Position numbers and translations under genes: made by a program
Part shown: positions 35,405-43,531 of the stretch, piece after piece
How the letters are laid out: each line of letters starts with the position of its first letter
Position numbering within the stretch: position 1 is the stretch's first letter
Notes under the pieces: model-generated
Told to the model about the DNA's origin: nothing
Seen by the model: the letters and a program-made list of their open reading frames with translations, nothing else
Database searches by the model: none
NCBI GenBank assembly: GCA_016932475.1
Contig: JAFGCU010000027.1
Coordinates: 42,377-106,376, forward strand
DNA length: 64,000 bases
Direction: 5' to 3'
From: Anaerolineales bacterium
GTDB taxonomy: Bacteria; Chloroflexota; Anaerolineae; Anaerolineales; RBG-16-64-43

Positions 35405-35824
35405 TTACTCTCCGATGATCTTTATCAACACCCGCTTTCTTCTGCCCCCATCGAATTCGCCGTAGAATATCTGTTCCCACGGACCGAAGTCGAGTTTGCC
35501 TTGCGTCACCGCCACCACCACCTCGCGCCCCATCACCTGGCGCTTGAGGTGCGCATCGCCGTTGTCCTCGCCGGTGCGGTTGTGGTTGTAGTGCGAGAGC
35601 GGCTCATGCGGCGCGAGCTTTTCCAGCCAGGCCTCGTAATCCGAATGCAAACCGGATTCGTCGTCGTTGATGAACACCGAGGCGGTGATGTGCATCGCGT
35701 TGACCAGCGCCAGGCCTTCGCGGATCCTGCTCTCCGCCAGCACCTGCTCCACCTGCGGGGTGATGTTGATGAAGGCGCGCCGGCCGGGCACGTCGAACCA
35801 GAGTTCCTTGCGGTAGGAAAGCAT
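35405..35824 (-). CDS. yjbQ: YjbQ family protein (UPF0047)
   Basis: A 139-residue protein with the family blocks [40 protein letters not shown] and [18 protein letters not shown]. Members form trimers and some show weak thiamine phosphate synthase activity; the physiological role is not settled. The ATG at 35824 has GGAGA nine bases upstream. Longer in-frame reading to 35953 passes through a palindromic repeat and is rejected. Confidence 0.92.
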   Translation of the reverse strand: MLSYRKELWFDVPGRRAFINITPQVEQVLAESRIREGLALVNAMHITASVFINDDESGLHSDYEAWLEKLAPHEPLSHYNHNRTGEDNGDAHLKRQVMGREVVVAVTQGKLDFGPWEQIFYGEFDGGRRKRVLIKIIGE

Positions 35825-35860
35825 TTCCCATTCTCCTTCGAATCGCCGACCTAACCCCCT

Positions 35861-35903
35861 CCCCGTGCCCCTTCTCCTTCCCTTAAGGGAAGGGGGAGGG
35901 GAA
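35861..35903. repeat. Palindrome CCCCCTCCCC...GGGGGAGGGG with CTTCCCTTAAGGGAAG core
   Basis: A purine/pyrimidine inverted repeat between the divergent yjbQ and transpeptidase genes. The centre CTTCCCTTAAGGGAAG is a perfect 16-base palindrome. Confidence 0.7.
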
Positions 35904-36018
35904 TAATAATCCTTTCTACCGGAAAAAACGCCGAGGGGTGGGGGTTGGGTCAACCCTAATTCCCACCGCCCTTGTCTAAAATCCCGCTTGACGTTATCCT
36001 TTTCCCCCGGAGTCTCGA

Positions 36019-37101
36019 ATGACTTTTTCCCGAAGAAATTTTCTCAAACTTGCCGCTCTGGGCGCGAGCTCCCCGCTTTGGCCGAAAGGATTCGCCGGCT
36101 TGGAGCTGCAATCCGGCGAAGACCTGATCGATATCTGGAAGGAGAAATATCCCGCCGGGACACGCTTGGGGCGCGCGCTGGCGACTCTTCCGATGCGCGC
36201 GCGTCCGGATGCCGACTCGGCCGAGGTCGGAAGGAAATACGAGGATAACCTGGTCGAGATCCTGCGCGAGGTGGTCGGCCGCGGTCCGTCGTACAGCCCG
36301 CACAACCACCGCTGGTTCGAAACCCCCGAGGGTTATCTGTGGGCGCCGTACGTGTTTCCGATGGACTTCCAGATCCAGACTCCGCTTTCGGAAATTCCAG
36401 GGGGCAAGGCGTGGGTGGAAGTCACCGTCCCGTGGGTCCAGGGGCGGATCGCGCCGAGGGACAATGCGCCGCTCCTTATGCTTCAGCCCGGCGACAGGCC
36501 CACCACGCTGTATCACTCCTCAATATTCCCGGCGACCAAAACCGCCACCGACGACAAGGGGCAGGTTTGGTATTTCCTCGACGAGCTCGGAGCGCCGATG
36601 TACGCGCGCGCCGAAGGCCTGCGCGTGATCAGCGCCGAGGAGGTCGCGCCGATCTCTCCGAACGTGGACGACAAGTTGATTGTCGTCACGCTGAACCGGA
36701 ACGTGCAATACTTGTGCGCGTACGAGAACGGCCAGGAGGTGTATTACGCCGTCATCTCCTCCGGCGGGAAGAAGATCGATTCGGACGTATGGACGACGCC
36801 GCTCGGCGAACACCCGATCTGGCGCAAGCGGATCGGGATGCGGATGGGCGGCGGCGACAGCGAATCCGGCTTCGACCTGGTCGGGGTGGGCTGGACCTGC
36901 CTGTTTTCCGGGCACGGGGAGGCGATTCATTCCACCCACTGGCACAACGACTTCGGGATCCCCAAATCCCACGGATGCGTCAACGCCAAACCTGCGGACG
37001 CCAAATGGATTTTCCGCTGGACGGCTCCCGCGGTGGCATACCCACATGGCGACAAGGAAGTAAGCATGCCGGGCGGCACGCGGGTCAAGGTCGTCGGGTA
37101 G
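36019..37101 (+). CDS. L,D-transpeptidase (YkuD domain), first gene of a redox-linked run
   Basis: A 360-residue exported enzyme with [15 protein letters not shown] as a Tat-type signal. Two SH3-like stretches (about 45-150) precede the catalytic domain, whose motif [19 protein letters not shown] (about 304-322) holds the nucleophilic cysteine. It is a paralogue of the gene at 17072. Downstream, after eight bases, comes ccdA, then tlpA and a DUF2085 gene, on the same strand. Because the active cysteine works outside the cell, the neighbouring thiol-reducing pair may keep it reduced; that link is inference from gene order. Confidence 0.92.
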   Translation: MTFSRRNFLKLAALGASSPLWPKGFAGLELQSGEDLIDIWKEKYPAGTRLGRALATLPMRARPDADSAEVGRKYEDNLVEILREVVGRGPSYSPHNHRWFETPEGYLWAPYVFPMDFQIQTPLSEIPGGKAWVEVTVPWVQGRIAPRDNAPLLMLQPGDRPTTLYHSSIFPATKTATDDKGQVWYFLDELGAPMYARAEGLRVISAEEVAPISPNVDDKLIVVTLNRNVQYLCAYENGQEVYYAVISSGGKKIDSDVWTTPLGEHPIWRKRIGMRMGGGDSESGFDLVGVGWTCLFSGHGEAIHSTHWHNDFGIPKSHGCVNAKPADAKWIFRWTAPAVAYPHGDKEVSMPGGTRVKVVG

Positions 37102-37109
37102 GCCGCCGG

Positions 37110-37826
37110 ATGCAGTCGGATTTTCCCCTTGGTTGGATCTGGCTGGCAGGAGTGGCCTCATTCCTGTCGCCGTGCGTGGTGCCGATCCTTCCGGGGTACC
37201 TCGCCTATCTGGCCGGTCACGCCGCGGGATGCGATCCGGCCAGGGTCGAACGCTGGCGGGTCCTCCTGCACGGCATCGCCTTCGTGCTCGGGTTCAGCCT
37301 GATGTTCATCGCCCTGGGAGCGACCGCCTCGGCCGCCGGACGGCTGCTGATCGGGTACCGGGATTGGGTCGCGCGGATCGGCGGCGTGTTGATGGTGATT
37401 TTCGGGCTGCAGATGGCGGGCGTGATCCACCTTCCCTTTCTGGAATACGGGGTGCGCCCGAACGTCGAACCCAATCCGCGCTGGGGTCTGGCGTCGTCGA
37501 TTGTGATGGGATTTGTCTTCGCCACCGGGTGGACTCCCTGCATCGGGCTGGTGCTCGGATCGGTCCTGACCCTCGCGGCGTACGAAGCCTCGCTCGTCCA
37601 CGGCATCCTCATGTTGGCCGTCTACGCCGCCGGGCTTGCCGCACCGTTTTTACTCGTCGCGCTGCTGATGGACAGGATGGGGCGCTGGCTCTGCCGCCTG
37701 GTGAAAATCGCGCACGCCATTTCGATCGCCGCCGGGGTGTTGATGATCGTATTCGGCCTTTTGTTCGCCGCCGACCGGCTTTCGTTTCTGGCGGGAATAC
37801 TGCCGGGCTGGGAGATCGGCCTGTAG
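37110..37826 (+). CDS. ccdA: Cytochrome c biogenesis/thiol-transfer membrane protein CcdA
   Basis: A 238-residue protein with six predicted membrane segments. The two conserved cysteines lie in ASFLSPCVVPILPGYLAY (about residue 22) and FATGWTPCIGLVLGSVL (about 145). CcdA carries electrons from cytoplasmic thioredoxin across the membrane to exported thiol proteins. Here the next gene, 14 bases downstream, encodes a TlpA-like thioredoxin, a natural partner. No cytochrome c maturation genes are in the window, so the electrons may serve other exported thiols. Confidence 0.93.
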   Translation: MQSDFPLGWIWLAGVASFLSPCVVPILPGYLAYLAGHAAGCDPARVERWRVLLHGIAFVLGFSLMFIALGATASAAGRLLIGYRDWVARIGGVLMVIFGLQMAGVIHLPFLEYGVRPNVEPNPRWGLASSIVMGFVFATGWTPCIGLVLGSVLTLAAYEASLVHGILMLAVYAAGLAAPFLLVALLMDRMGRWLCRLVKIAHAISIAAGVLMIVFGLLFAADRLSFLAGILPGWEIGL

Positions 37827-37840
37827 GCCGGGATCAATCC

Positions 37841-38416
37841 ATGCGCGCCTTCAAGCTCATCGGCCTGCTATTGCTTGGAATGGCGCTCGGCGCCGGAGCC
37901 GGCGCGGCTTTATGGTACGCGCCGGGCGCCGCCGCCACGCCGGCCTCTCCATTGGCACTGGGCACCACGCCGCTGACCGCCGCGCCCGCGCCGGTGGTCG
38001 ATGCGCCCGCACCCGATTTTTCCCTGCCGGGCCTGGACGGAAAGACCGCGGCCCTGGCCGATCTGCGCGGCAAAATAGTGATCCTCAACTTTTGGGCGAC
38101 CTGGTGCGGCCCGTGCCGCGAGGAACTCCCGCTCCTGGAGAGTATCGCCCGGACGCACGCAAGCTCGCTGACCGTGTTGGCCGTGGAGACCGGCGATCCG
38201 GCCGACGCGGTGCGCGCCTTTACGGACGCGCTCGGGCTGGAACGGGTCCGCATACTGCTGGATCCTTCGGGAGGAGTCGGCGACCTGTATCTTGTGCGCG
38301 GCCTGCCGACGACTTTCTTCATCGACGAAACGGGGATGATCCGGCGGATTAAGATCGGGACGCTGGATCCGGCGGAAATGGAATCCATCCTTGCACAATT
38401 GGGAGCGGCACTATGA
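37841..38416 (+). CDS. TlpA-like exported thiol-disulfide oxidoreductase
   Basis: A 191-residue protein with one N-terminal membrane segment (LIGLLLLGMALGAGAGAALW), an Ala/Pro linker, and a thioredoxin fold of the TlpA/ResA type: VVDAPAPDFSLPGLDGKTA, then NFWATWCGPCREELPLL with the active pair at 89 and 92, and the cis-proline loop VRGLPTTFFID. It likely receives electrons from CcdA and reduces exported disulfides. The stop overlaps the next start (ATGA at 38413-38416). Confidence 0.92.
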   Translation: MRAFKLIGLLLLGMALGAGAGAALWYAPGAAATPASPLALGTTPLTAAPAPVVDAPAPDFSLPGLDGKTAALADLRGKIVILNFWATWCGPCREELPLLESIARTHASSLTVLAVETGDPADAVRAFTDALGLERVRILLDPSGGVGDLYLVRGLPTTFFIDETGMIRRIKIGTLDPAEMESILAQLGAAL

Positions 38417-39339
38417 GCAGCCGATTAATACTATACATCCGCAAGAACGATCCGGCCGGGAAGCAGGCGCGGGAATGGTCCGACGCTCTACAGGCGGAAT
38501 TCCCGCACCTACTGGATCTTCGCGATGTCGACACCCGACCGGATTGGAAGGAAGCCTTCGGCGCGATCGCGCCGGTGGCGGAACTGGACGGCCGGCGGCT
38601 GGCGGTTCCGATCACCCAGGTGGAATTGAAAAGCGCACTGGCACTGGGCAAGGCGATCGGGCAGTACCGGAAGGAAACCCACGTGCCCAAGCCCATTCAG
38701 GCGCTCTCGAACAGCGCGGACCGCATGGCGATGTGGTTTTCCCGGCATTGGCTGGCGGCGTTCAACGGATTCATCGCCGTTTACCTCGGCCTGGCCCTCC
38801 TGGCGCCGGTGCTGCTGAAGCTCGGCGCGGCCCGGCCCGCATCCTGGATCTACACAATTTACAGCTACTCCTGCCATCAACTGGGCTACCGTTCGTTCTA
38901 TCTTTTCGGGGAAGCATTGGTGATCCCGCGCGACGAATTCGTCGCCGTGACGGGCATCGATCCGAACGATCTGTGGGCGGCGCGGGCCTTTACCGGTAAT
39001 TCCTCCCTGGGATATAAAATCGCGCTGTGCCAGCGCGACGTGGCCATCTACAGCCTCATCCTGCTGGGCGGGATCGCATTCCACTTCCTGCGCGGGAAGA
39101 TAAAACCGCTCCATTGGACGCTGTGGCTGTTGCTCGGCGTGTTTCCGATGGGGCTCGACGGCGGCACGCAACTATTGAGCTATCTGCCGTTCCTTGATTT
39201 TCCACTCCGTGAAAGCACCCCCCTGCTGAGGGTGATCACCGGCTCGCTGTTCGGGCTTACCAGCGTCTGGTTCGCGTATCCGTACGTCCAGGAAAGCATG
39301 GACGAAGACCTGGCGGGTAAACCTTCCGGCCGCGCATGA
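38413..39339 (+). CDS. DUF2085 membrane protein with glutaredoxin-like N-terminus lacking cysteines
   Basis: A 308-residue protein. Residues 1-85 look like a glutaredoxin-type fold (RLILYIRKNDPAGKQARE, LLDLRDVDTRPDWKEAFG, VAELDGRRLAVPIT), but the usual CxxC is absent. The rest is a DUF2085 membrane domain of about five segments with the family signs IYSYSCHQLGYRSFYL and CQRDVAIYSLILLGG, plus FPMGLDGGTQLLSYLP. The family is uncharacterised. Four-base overlaps join it to tlpA before and pgeF after, so it is one of a tightly coupled set. Confidence 0.82.
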   Translation: MSSRLILYIRKNDPAGKQAREWSDALQAEFPHLLDLRDVDTRPDWKEAFGAIAPVAELDGRRLAVPITQVELKSALALGKAIGQYRKETHVPKPIQALSNSADRMAMWFSRHWLAAFNGFIAVYLGLALLAPVLLKLGAARPASWIYTIYSYSCHQLGYRSFYLFGEALVIPRDEFVAVTGIDPNDLWAARAFTGNSSLGYKIALCQRDVAIYSLILLGGIAFHFLRGKIKPLHWTLWLLLGVFPMGLDGGTQLLSYLPFLDFPLRESTPLLRVITGSLFGLTSVWFAYPYVQESMDEDLAGKPSGRA

Positions 39340-40118
39340 CGTTTCATGAGCGGGGCGGGCTGCGCTATTTCACCTTTCCCGCGCTCGAAGCCGCGGGTGT
39401 GCGCCACGCGGTCCTCACCCGCCGCGGCGGCGTGAGTCGCGCACCGTACGAATCGCTGAACATGGGGGCCTCGGTCGGCGACGATCCTCTGGCGGTTGCC
39501 GAAAACCGCCGGCGGGCGCTTGCCCTCTTCCACCGGAAAATCGAAACCGTCCCGGAAATGAATCAGGTGCATTCGGCCCGAATCCTCGCCGCCGCACGCC
39601 GCCGCGAGGGCGAACCGCCGCCGCAAGCCGATGGCGTGGTCACCGACTCGGCACTCTACACCCTGTGCATGCGGTTCGCCGACTGCGTGCCGATCCTCCT
39701 CTACGATCCCGTCCGCCGCGCGGCTGGCATGGCGCATGCCGGGTGGAAGGGGACGATTGCCGGGGTAGCCGCGTCCGCGGTCGAGGCGATGCGCGCCCGG
39801 TTCGGCTCCCGGCCGGAGGACATCCTCGCGGGCATCGGACCGTCCATCGGTCCGGATCATTACGCCGTCGGGGACGAGGTGCTGGATGCTCTGCAGGCTT
39901 CCTTCGGCGATGCGGCCGGGTTTTGGCTCAGCCGCTGCGGAGACGCGACTCATTTGAACCTGTGGGCGGCGAACCGGGATATCCTGAGCCGGTCGGGCGT
40001 CGAAAAAATCGAACTCGCCGGCATTTGCACCGCCTGCCACACCGAGGACTGGTTTTCACACCGCGCCGAGCACGGCCGCACCGGAAGGTTCGCCGCGCTG
40101 ATGTGGATGGAAGAATAA
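39336..40118 (+). CDS. pgeF: Purine nucleoside phosphorylase/peptidoglycan editing factor family (YfiH)
   Basis: A 260-residue protein with the zinc and active-site blocks of the family once called multicopper polyphenol oxidase: NQVHSARIL (about 68-76), LCMRFADCVPILLYD and GMAHAGWKGTIAG. In Escherichia coli the protein corrects faulty muropeptides during wall synthesis; other members act on purine nucleosides. In the present wall-rich neighbourhood either fits. ATG overlaps the DUF2085 stop by four bases. Confidence 0.92.
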   Translation: MTFHERGGLRYFTFPALEAAGVRHAVLTRRGGVSRAPYESLNMGASVGDDPLAVAENRRRALALFHRKIETVPEMNQVHSARILAAARRREGEPPPQADGVVTDSALYTLCMRFADCVPILLYDPVRRAAGMAHAGWKGTIAGVAASAVEAMRARFGSRPEDILAGIGPSIGPDHYAVGDEVLDALQASFGDAAGFWLSRCGDATHLNLWAANRDILSRSGVEKIELAGICTACHTEDWFSHRAEHGRTGRFAALMWMEE

Positions 40119-40232
40119 ACAGGATTGGCGGAATTTCTCGGGATGCCGTCGGCAATGTCCGCCCTTACGATGTCCGTGCAATCCGTGGTAAAAAAGCGCC
40201 GACCTGCTGCCTGCCGTCCGCATCCATGGTGA

Positions 40233-40979
40233 ATGCCGATGACTGATCCGGCGATTATCGAGGACAACCTTCACTCAATTCAGGAGCGGATCTCCGCCGC
40301 AGCCGGACGTACGCAGCGCGACCCCGCCGGCATCCGGCTGATCGCCGTTTCCAAAGGCCAGCCGGCTGAAGCGATCCGGTCGGCCTTCGCCGCCGGGTTG
40401 CGCGAATTCGGAGAAAACTACCTCGAGGAAGCCGAGCCGAAGATCCGTTCGCTCGATCCGTCGATCACCTGGCATATGATCGGCCACCTGCAGAGCCGCA
40501 AGGCCAAAGCGGCGGCGCGCCTCTTCCCGCTGATCCATTCCCTCGACAGCCTGTCCCTGGCGCGGAAACTCTCGCGCTTCGCTGCGGACGCCGGCACAAC
40601 CATTGAGATCCTGCTGGAGTGCAACCTCTCGGGCGAGGATACGAAGTTCGGCTTCCCGGCGGCCGAGCCCGCCGCGTGGGCGGAGCTCATCCGTGAGTGG
40701 GGGGAAATCCTTCCGCTCCCCGGGCTCGCGGTGGCAGGGCTGATGACCATGGCGCCGTATTCCGAAAACCCCGAGACCTCGCGCCCGGTCTTTCGCCGCC
40801 TGCGGGAACTCTGCGAACGCGCGCGCCGCGATCTGCCGCAAGCCGACTGGCGCGAACTATCCATGGGGATGTCGGATGATTTCGAGCAGGCCGTCGAAGA
40901 GGGCGCGACCATGCTCCGGATCGGGCGCGCGTTATTCGGTCCCCGGTCCAGAAACTCGGAAAAACCGCCGGTCCGATGA
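40233..40979 (+). CDS. Pyridoxal-phosphate homeostasis protein YggS
   Basis: A 248-residue PLP-binding barrel. The cofactor lysine is in RLIAVSKGQPAEAIR (residue 41). Other family blocks are FGENYLEEAEPKI, WHMIGHLQSRKAKAA and LSMGMSDDFEQAVEEGATML. It balances free PLP and keto-acid supply. Two ATGs (40233 and 40239) are possible; neither has a clear Shine-Dalgarno. It is followed by yggT and yggU, the classic order near cell-division and wall genes. Confidence 0.94.
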   Translation: MPMTDPAIIEDNLHSIQERISAAAGRTQRDPAGIRLIAVSKGQPAEAIRSAFAAGLREFGENYLEEAEPKIRSLDPSITWHMIGHLQSRKAKAAARLFPLIHSLDSLSLARKLSRFAADAGTTIEILLECNLSGEDTKFGFPAAEPAAWAELIREWGEILPLPGLAVAGLMTMAPYSENPETSRPVFRRLRELCERARRDLPQADWRELSMGMSDDFEQAVEEGATMLRIGRALFGPRSRNSEKPPVR

Positions 40980-41020
40980 TATAATCCTTCCCCAAGGACG
41001 GCTTTTTTACGGAGTGACGA

Positions 41021-41263
41021 ATGGCGAACTTCATCAACATGCTGTCCCTGTTGTTGACTCTGCTGGTGTTTGTGTATATCCTTTCGACATGGGTTTTTCC
41101 GCCGTTCCACTCCTTTCGCCAGACCATCGCATCCATCGTCGAGCCGATGCTGGCGCCCATCCGGCGGGTGATCCCGCCCGTCGGGATGCTCGATTTCAGC
41201 CCATTTATTTTGCTCATCATCGTTCAGGTTCTGGCCACCATCCTGATCGGATTGCTCGGGTAG
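41021..41263 (+). CDS. YggT family membrane protein
   Basis: An 80-residue protein with two hydrophobic hairpins (LLTLLVFVYILSTWVF and FILLIIVQVLATILIGLL) and the loop PLLAPIRRVIPP-type sequence MLAPIRRVIPPVGMLDFSP. The family is linked to osmotic stress and cell-division positioning. A TATAAT box at 40980-40985, just after the yggS stop, could give a separate start, and GGAG precedes the ATG. Confidence 0.92.
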   Translation: MANFINMLSLLLTLLVFVYILSTWVFPPFHSFRQTIASIVEPMLAPIRRVIPPVGMLDFSPFILLIIVQVLATILIGLLG

Positions 41264-41272
41264 GAGGAAAGC

Positions 41273-41605
41273 ATGCGTCGATTCCGCTTTCATGACGGAC
41301 GAACCGGGTCTGCGATGGCGGTTCACGTGACCCCCCGTTCCCGGAAAAACGAATTGACCGGGGTTTCCGCGGACGGGACGCTGCGGATCCGCCTGACCGC
41401 CCCGCCCGTGGAGGGAAGCGCCAACAAGGCGCTTCTGGAACTGCTGGCGCACATCCTTGGAGTCCGGGCGGGTTCGCTCGAGATCATCGCGGGCGAGAAA
41501 GGCAAAGACAAGATCATCTCCGTCGTCGACCTCGACGCGCATACCCTGGAAGAACGGGTTAAAAAATACATCAAGGAAAACAAATCTGAAAGCGAAGGTA
41601 AATAA
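41273..41605 (+). CDS. DUF167 family protein YggU
   Basis: A 110-residue protein with the family core MAVHVTPRSRKNELTGVSAD, LRIRLTAPPVEGSANKALLE and IIAGEKGKDKIISVVDLD. Function unknown. AGGAGGAA lies a few bases before the ATG. It ends the yggS-yggT-yggU run, 41 bases before an intrinsic terminator. Confidence 0.92.
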   Translation: MRRFRFHDGRTGSAMAVHVTPRSRKNELTGVSADGTLRIRLTAPPVEGSANKALLELLAHILGVRAGSLEIIAGEKGKDKIISVVDLDAHTLEERVKKYIKENKSESEGK

Positions 41606-41645
41606 GGCAAAAACCCTCCGGTTTGGACATTCCGTCCTTTATGCC

Positions 41646-41675
41646 ATACGCCCCGGTTTTCGGGGCGTATTTTTT
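41646..41675 (+). terminator. Intrinsic terminator after yggU
   Basis: ATACGCCCCG, loop GTTTT, CGGGGCGTAT, then TTTTT: a ten-base perfect stem with T-tract, ending the long plus-strand run. Confidence 0.93.
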
Positions 41676-41683
41676 CTGCAAAA

Positions 41684-41711
41684 TTGACAACCCCCCGGAT
41701 GGGGGTATAAT
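41684..41711 (+). promoter_or_regulatory. Strong promoter for the rpsU-infA unit
   Basis: TTGACA (41684-41689), a 16-base spacer, TATAAT (41706-41711). The spacer contains CCCCCCGGATGGGGG, itself able to pair. Transcription would begin near 41718, over 220 bases before rpsU. Confidence 0.9.
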
Positions 41712-41941
41712 CCTCACGGTTTTCAGGTCGCCTTTCCGTCACGGGAAAAACCCAGGGACGAGCCTGAAGCCCATACGCAGGGTGCCGCCCGACGGCGGCA
41801 GGATTTGAGAACTGCTTGCGGAGGAGATCCTTCAACGCCGATCCTCTCTTTCCCAGCTTCTTCTCCTGATCCAAAACTCGGCGATGTCATGCACGCGCCG
41901 GGTTTTTTTATCGCCCCTGTTGAGGAAAGGAGGTGAATACA
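41712..41941 (+). ncRNA. Long structured leader of rpsU with internal intrinsic terminator
   Basis: The leader can form TTCAGG (41722-41727) paired with CCTGAA (41763-41768), a hairpin TGCCGCC-CGAC-GGCGGCA (41783-41800), and a seven-base stem CTCGGCG / CGCCGGG (41877-41902) followed by seven T residues, which is a terminator shape. A strong SD (AAAGGAGGTGA, from 41926) and ATG come right after. The layout suggests attenuation of rpsU-infA, or a separate small RNA ending at the terminator. It does not match any riboswitch or RNA family I recognise. Confidence 0.55.
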
Positions 41942-42145
41942 ATGGCAACGGTCATACTCCGTCCGAACGAGAGCCAGGACAGCCTGCTCAAGCGGTTCCG
42001 CAAAAAGGTCACCCGTTCGGGCATCCTCAGCACGGTCCGCAGGAAGCGCTGGTTCGTTTCCAAGAGTGAATTGCGCCGCATCCAGAAGAAAAAATCCATC
42101 CGCAGATTAAAGAGGCGGGAACGCAAGGTGGATAACGGCGATTAA
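41942..42145 (+). CDS. rpsU: Ribosomal protein bS21
   Basis: A 67-residue basic protein: TVILRPNESQDSLLKRFRKK, SGILSTVRRKRWFVSKSELR and a Lys/Arg tail. bS21 joins the small subunit late and helps mRNA start recognition. The ATG at 41942 follows AAAGGAGGTGA by six bases; an in-frame ATG at 41933 overlaps that site. It is preceded by the long leader and followed by infA after 33 bases. Confidence 0.95.
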   Translation: MATVILRPNESQDSLLKRFRKKVTRSGILSTVRRKRWFVSKSELRRIQKKKSIRRLKRRERKVDNGD

Positions 42146-42178
42146 CCTCCGCCAGCCGGGGGTAGCCGGGAGCAGGGC

Positions 42179-42445
42179 ATGACAAAGCAGGAAGAAAAAA
42201 TCGAAATGGAAGGCCAGATCATCGAGGCGTTGCCCGGAACCATGTTTCGGGTTTCGCTCTCCAGCGGCCACACGGTGCTTGCCTATCTTTCCGGCAAAAT
42301 GCGCAAGAACTACATCCGCATTCTCCTCGGGGACCGCGTGAAGGTGGAACTCTCCCCGTACGACCTGGATCGCGGCCGGATCACCTACCGGTTTAAAAAG
42401 GGCGGAGGAGATGGTCCGCCCCTCGAGGAAGCCCCGCAGCCGTAA
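42179..42445 (+). CDS. infA: Translation initiation factor IF-1
   Basis: An 88-residue OB-fold protein: [39 protein letters not shown] and [20 protein letters not shown] are the family blocks; a short Gly/Pro tail extends it beyond the usual 72 residues. It sits in the A site of the small subunit during initiation. Co-transcribed with rpsU and ended by the terminator at 42449, so a small initiation unit stands apart from the large ribosomal operons. Confidence 0.95.
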   Translation: MTKQEEKIEMEGQIIEALPGTMFRVSLSSGHTVLAYLSGKMRKNYIRILLGDRVKVELSPYDLDRGRITYRFKKGGGDGPPLEEAPQP

Positions 42446-42448
42446 ACC

Positions 42449-42480
42449 AACCGCCCCGAGATCTCTCGGGGCGGTTTTTT
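42449..42480 (+). terminator. Intrinsic terminator after infA
   Basis: CCGCCCCGAG, loop ATCT, CTCGGGGCGG, then six T residues. A further inverted repeat, GGAAGGGCGGA (from 42506) and TCCGCCCTTCC (to 42597), fills the space before the end of prmA. Confidence 0.92.
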
Positions 42481-42607
42481 ATCTCCACGAATTTCACGGA
42501 AACAGGAAGGGCGGATGCCTTGCTCCTTCACCGCACCGGTTTTCTGTTCACCCCGAACCTGCCCGCTCTGCAAGGGCAGGTACCGTCCGCCCTTCCACAT
42601 AATCCGT

Positions 42608-43531
42608 CTATTTCTTCCACGCAATCAACGCAACCCAATCTTCCCGGATTTTCTTTCCCACCAGGTGCAAACCGCTTTCCGCGACCGCGAATTCCACCGC
42701 CGCCGACTGCTCCATCAGAATCCCGGAAAGGATCAAATAACCGCCGGGGTCGACGATTTCCGCAAGCGAGGCGCGCAGCATCGTCTGCAACACCATGGCC
42801 AGAATATTCGCCACAACCACCGGCGCGGTCCGCTTCTCTTTCCGCATATCCTCGAGGGTCCCCGGACGCGCCTCGAACCGCGACGCAATCCCATTGAGGG
42901 CGGCATTCTCCCGCGCGACGCGAACCGCTTCCGGATCCACATCCCAGCCTTCCACCCGGCCGGCTCCGAGGAGCACTCCGGCGATCGACAGAATTCCGGA
43001 TCCGCAGCCCAGATCGATCATCCCCGCCCCCGGGGTGATGCGTTCTTCCAGCGCCTCCAGGCAAAGCTGGGTGGTCGGATGCATTCCCGTGCCGAACGCC
43101 ATCCCCGGATCGAGGCGGAGGACCAAATCGCCCGCCGCGGCGGGCGATTCGAGCCATGAGGGGACGATCACCAGGCGCTTCCCGATCCGGAAGGGCCGGT
43201 AGTTTTTTTTCCATTCCAGCGACCAATCCGTTTCCGCCACTTCCCGGAAGACGGGGTCTGGAATGGGCGAGATCCGGCCGAGATGCCACAGCGCCTCTTC
43301 CAGGGCGATGCGGCGGGGTTGCAGCTGCGCATCCCAGGGAAGGTATGCCCGAACGGTCAATGGACCGCGCGGTTTGCCTTCGCCGTCCGGATCCGGTTCG
43401 ATCTCCTCATAACCGAGCGTTACGCCGTTGGGAGCAAACCGGGCCATCACATCGGCAACCGATTCCGCCAATTCTTCGTTGACCCGCACCGAAGCTTCCA
43501 GCCACGCCGGCGGGATCCGTTCAGCCTTCAT
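42608..43531 (-). CDS. prmA: Ribosomal protein L11 methyltransferase PrmA
   Basis: A 307-residue methyltransferase. The N-terminal substrate domain (to about 110) is followed by [20 protein letters not shown], the PrmA signature, then SAM-binding [20 protein letters not shown] and [11 protein letters not shown]. It methylates ribosomal protein uL11. Its start overlaps the end of dnaJ by 11 bases, so it is the last gene of the hrcA-grpE-dnaK-dnaJ operon, an order also seen in Firmicutes. Confidence 0.94.
   Translation of the reverse strand: MKAERIPPAWLEASVRVNEELAESVADVMARFAPNGVTLGYEEIEPDPDGEGKPRGPLTVRAYLPWDAQLQPRRIALEEALWHLGRISPIPDPVFREVAETDWSLEWKKNYRPFRIGKRLVIVPSWLESPAAAGDLVLRLDPGMAFGTGMHPTTQLCLEALEERITPGAGMIDLGCGSGILSIAGVLLGAGRVEGWDVDPEAVRVARENAALNGIASRFEARPGTLEDMRKEKRTAPVVVANILAMVLQTMLRASLAEIVDPGGYLILSGILMEQSAAVEFAVAESGLHLVGKKIREDWVALIAWKK

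Noticed and set aside
41780..41800. T-box riboswitch in the rpsU leader
   Set aside because: AGGGTG followed by CCGC resembles part of the T-box motif, but the full AGGGTGGNACCGCG is absent and rpsU is not a T-box target.
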